Shown here: positions 13,476 to 15,497 of the stretch, in pieces
Position numbering within the stretch: the first letter of the stretch is position 1
Layout: every line of letters starts with the position of its first letter
DNA from: an uncultured Bacilli bacterium
Lineage (GTDB): Bacteria > Bacillota_I > Bacilli_A > RF39 > UBA660
Assembly (NCBI GenBank): GCA_947588865.1
Contig: CANPYQ010000024.1
Span: 1 to 15,497 of the forward strand
Length of the DNA: 15,497 nucleotides
Direction: 5' to 3'
The notes under the pieces: model-generated
Databases searched by the model: none
What the model saw: the letters and a program-made list of their open reading frames with translations, nothing else
Told to the model about the DNA's origin: nothing
Made by a program: the position numbers and the translations under genes

Positions 13476-14107
13476 GCATGAAAATATCAGCTTCTTTCTT
13501 AGATATAAAAGAACCTAAAAGTGAGGAATTAAAAAAATTAGATAAATTAGATGTAGATTTTATACATCTTGACGTAATGGATGGGATTTTTGTAGAAAAC
13601 AAAACATACAATTGTGAAGAATTTTGTGATATTGTTAAATTTACGACTAAACCTAAAGATATTCATTTGATGGTTTGTGATGTGAAAAATAACATTGATG
13701 AATTTTCAAAATTAAATCCAAAATTTATTACATTTCATTATGAAGCTGTTAGTGAAGTTGCAAGTGTAATAAATTATATAAAGGAAAAGGGAATAAATGT
13801 AGGAATGTCTATAAAACCATCAACAGATATTAGTGAAATAGTAGAATATTTAGACTATTTAGATTTAGTTTTAGTTATGAGTGTCGAACCGGGTAAAGGT
13901 GGGCAATCATTTATAGAAGAAAGTACTAAAAAAATCGAGCAATTATACGACTTAAGAAATAAAAAACATTATCATTATTTAATAGAAGTAGATGGTGGAA
14001 TAAACGATAAAACAATAAAAAAATGTAGTAAGGCAGATATATGCGTTGTTGGAAGCTTTATAACTAAACAAGATTATAAAGAAGCAATAGATAAATTAAG
14101 AAATTAA
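13472..14107 (+). CDS. rpe: Ribulose-phosphate 3-epimerase
   Basis: It interconverts ribulose-5-phosphate and xylulose-5-phosphate in the pentose phosphate pathway. The 211-residue chain is a TIM barrel with the metal and acid/base residues of the family: His32 and Asp34 in HLDVMDG (32-38), His65 in IHLMV (64-68) and Asp174 in VDGGI (173-177). The phosphate-binding loop is SVEPGKGGQSF (137-147). The start region reads SASFLDI where APSILSAD is usual, and VGSFI (193-197) stands for AGSAIF; both are moderate deviations. AGGTGA (13463-13468) fits the ATG at 13472 better than the one at 13478. It is the last gene of the rlmN-rpe operon. The thiN gene that follows rpe in B. subtilis is absent, and tig comes next. 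Confidence 0.94.
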   Translation: MSMKISASFLDIKEPKSEELKKLDKLDVDFIHLDVMDGIFVENKTYNCEEFCDIVKFTTKPKDIHLMVCDVKNNIDEFSKLNPKFITFHYEAVSEVASVINYIKEKGINVGMSIKPSTDISEIVEYLDYLDLVLVMSVEPGKGGQSFIEESTKKIEQLYDLRNKKHYHYLIEVDGGINDKTIKKCSKADICVVGSFITKQDYKEAIDKLRN

Positions 14108-14115
14108 ATTTTATC

Positions 14116-14144
14116 TTGATTAAATATTCAATTTATTATATACT
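14116..14144 (+). promoter_or_regulatory. Sigma-A-type promoter for tig
   Basis: TTGATT (14116-14121), a 17-nt spacer and TATACT (14139-14144) fit a vegetative promoter. Transcription would begin near 14151, downstream of an in-frame ATG at 14147, which supports the later tig start at 14168. No terminator separates it from rpe, so readthrough from the upstream operon is also likely. Confidence 0.6.
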
Positions 14145-14167
14145 ATATGAGTATTGGAGGAAGATTT

Positions 14168-15469
14168 ATGGAAAATAATAAAAATTTAAAAGAAATAACA
14201 ATAAAAATAGAAGGTGAAAAATGGGAAAAAGCTTTAGATAGCTCATTTAAAAAAGCTAATGCGAAGGCAAAAATAGATGGTTTTAGACCAGGTAAAGCTC
14301 CTAAAAATGTATATTTAAAAAAATATGGAATAGAGTCTTTATATATGGATGCATCAAATTTATGTGTAGAGGATGCTTATAAAAAGATGTTAGATGAAAA
14401 TAAGGATTTAGAAATAGTAGCTCAACCTGTTTTGGATATTAAAGATATAAATGAAAAATATATAGAGTATGTATTTACAGTTACTCTTAGACCAGAAGTT
14501 AAACTTGGCAAATACAAAAATTTAAATGTAAAGAAAGAAACAGTAAAAGTAACTAAAAAAGAAATAGAAGATGCTATTAATCATATGAGAGAACATTATA
14601 AAGAGAATATAGTTAAAGAAGGAGCTTTAGAAAAAGGGGATATAGCTATAATTGACTTTGAAGGATTTAAAGATGATGTTGCTTTTGAAGGCGGTAAGGG
14701 AGAGAACTATTCTCTTGAAATTGGCTCAAATACTTTCATACCTGGATTTGAAGATCAATTAATAGGCATGAAAGCAGGGGAAGAAAAAAATATAAATTTG
14801 ACTTTCCCAGAAGATTATCATTCTGAAGATTTAAAGGGAAAACCAGTAGTTTTTAAAGTTAAGGTTAATGAGGTTAAAGAAATTAAAATACCTGAATTGG
14901 ACAAAGAATTTTTTGAAGATTTAGGTATGGATGGAATTGATTCAAAAGAAGCATTGGAAAATCAAGTAAAAGAGAATATAAAAGCAAGCAAAGAAGCACA
15001 AGCTGATGACAAATATATAAATGACTTACTTGATGAAATTTCAAAAACTACAGAAGTAGAAATACCAGATACAATGATTAATGATGAAGAAGAAAGAATG
15101 GTTGATCATTTTGAAGAACATATATCTATGCAAGGTATTTCATTAGAACAATTTTTTAAATATACAAATTCTAATAGAGAAACTTTAAAGGAACAATATA
15201 AAGATGAAGCTATAAAAAGAGTTAAATATAGATTAATTATTGAAGAAATTATAAAAATGGAAAATATACAAGTAACAGATAAGGAAATAGATAATGAATT
15301 AAAAAATATAGCAGAAAAATATAACATCACAACAGAAGAGGTTAAAAAACAATATAATGAAAATACAGATTATATTAAGTATGATTTAGAAGTGAAAAAA
15401 GTATTTGATATTATAAAAGGGGTTCAATGTCAAGTAGTGTTGGTGAAACCAAAAACTAATGATAAATGA
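14168..15469 (+). CDS. tig: Trigger factor (ribosome-associated chaperone / peptidyl-prolyl isomerase)
   Basis: Trigger factor binds near the exit tunnel of the ribosome and shields nascent chains. Starting at ATG 14168 (GGAGG at 14156-14160, 7 nt upstream) it has 433 residues. The N-terminal ribosome-binding domain (about 1-115) carries the signature GFRPGKAP (38-45). An FKBP-type isomerase domain follows (about 152-238), with GDIAIIDFEGF and the IPGFEDQLIGM segment. The rest (about 240-418) is the helical chaperone domain, rich in Lys and Glu. The last 15 or so residues, from about 418 (VQCQVVLVKPK...), are unlike the preceding helical sequence and may be a late extension. The stop is TGA. 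It has its own promoter and follows rpe by 60 nt. Confidence 0.95.
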   Translation: MENNKNLKEITIKIEGEKWEKALDSSFKKANAKAKIDGFRPGKAPKNVYLKKYGIESLYMDASNLCVEDAYKKMLDENKDLEIVAQPVLDIKDINEKYIEYVFTVTLRPEVKLGKYKNLNVKKETVKVTKKEIEDAINHMREHYKENIVKEGALEKGDIAIIDFEGFKDDVAFEGGKGENYSLEIGSNTFIPGFEDQLIGMKAGEEKNINLTFPEDYHSEDLKGKPVVFKVKVNEVKEIKIPELDKEFFEDLGMDGIDSKEALENQVKENIKASKEAQADDKYINDLLDEISKTTEVEIPDTMINDEEERMVDHFEEHISMQGISLEQFFKYTNSNRETLKEQYKDEAIKRVKYRLIIEEIIKMENIQVTDKEIDNELKNIAEKYNITTEEVKKQYNENTDYIKYDLEVKKVFDIIKGVQCQVVLVKPKTNDK

Positions 15470-15497
15470 ATCGAGATAGAGGACTAAAAATAGTTCT

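Noticed and set aside
1..15497. CRISPR array, insertion sequence, prophage, tRNA genes or a complete defence system
   Set aside because: No regularly spaced repeats, transposase or integrase motifs, terminal inverted repeats or tRNA signatures were found. Apart from the RhuM fragment, all larger genes are core functions.

Overview
The window reads as a stretch of core chromosome from a very AT-rich, walled, low-GC Gram-positive bacterium (Bacillota). TGA ends several genes at natural C-termini (rbgA, the LOG gene, nth, rsgA, tig), so the standard bacterial code is used and not the Mycoplasma code. Several Bacillota hallmarks occur together: GpsB, RecU, Mini-III, DnaD, a PASTA-domain kinase and a type-B RNase P RNA. 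Compact overlapping genes and extreme AT content resemble the reduced gut lineages near Mollicutes/RF39 that keep a cell wall. That placement is inference; the genus cannot be named from this sequence.

Layout. (1) 1-2075, + strand: the C-terminal part of a RhuM-family gene runs directly into rbgA, a LOG-family gene and mrnC, each overlapping the next by a few bases. (2) 2094-3384, + strand: a promoter and the overlapping pair dnaD-nth. (3) 3398-6887, - strand: recU and a class A penicillin-binding protein (ponA-like), overlapping by 20 nt and converging on nth across one shared bidirectional terminator. (4) 6888-7264: a divergent intergenic region with a possible 31-codon ORF ending in a clear terminator, then the gpsB promoter. 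(5) 7265-9054, + strand: gpsB, RNase P RNA, a short RodZ/YmfM-like protein and pgsA, ended by a 32-nt perfect palindrome. (6) 9146-14107, + strand: rlmN, prpC, prkC, rsgA, rpe, tightly packed in the same order as yloN-prpC-prkC-cpgA-rpe of Bacillus subtilis. (7) 14116-15469, + strand: tig with its own promoter.

Two themes run through the genes. One is ribosome and RNA maturation: RbgA and RsgA (subunit assembly GTPases), Mini-III (23S rRNA ends), RlmN (23S and tRNA methylation), RNase P RNA, and trigger factor at the exit tunnel. The other is wall growth and its control: the class A PBP, GpsB, a RodZ-like protein, PgsA and the PrpC/PrkC phosphatase-kinase pair. In Bacillus, GpsB connects PBP1 and PrkC, and RsgA (CpgA) is a PrkC substrate, so much of that circuit lies within about 10 kb here.

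I found no CRISPR array, insertion sequence, tRNA, 16S/23S rRNA or complete defence system, and no convincing undescribed multi-gene system. The points most worth a second look are the RNase P RNA whose terminal helix reaches into the end of gpsB, the small ORF/terminator unit before gpsB, the RhuM gene joined to rbgA, and the unusual membrane anchor of the PBP.
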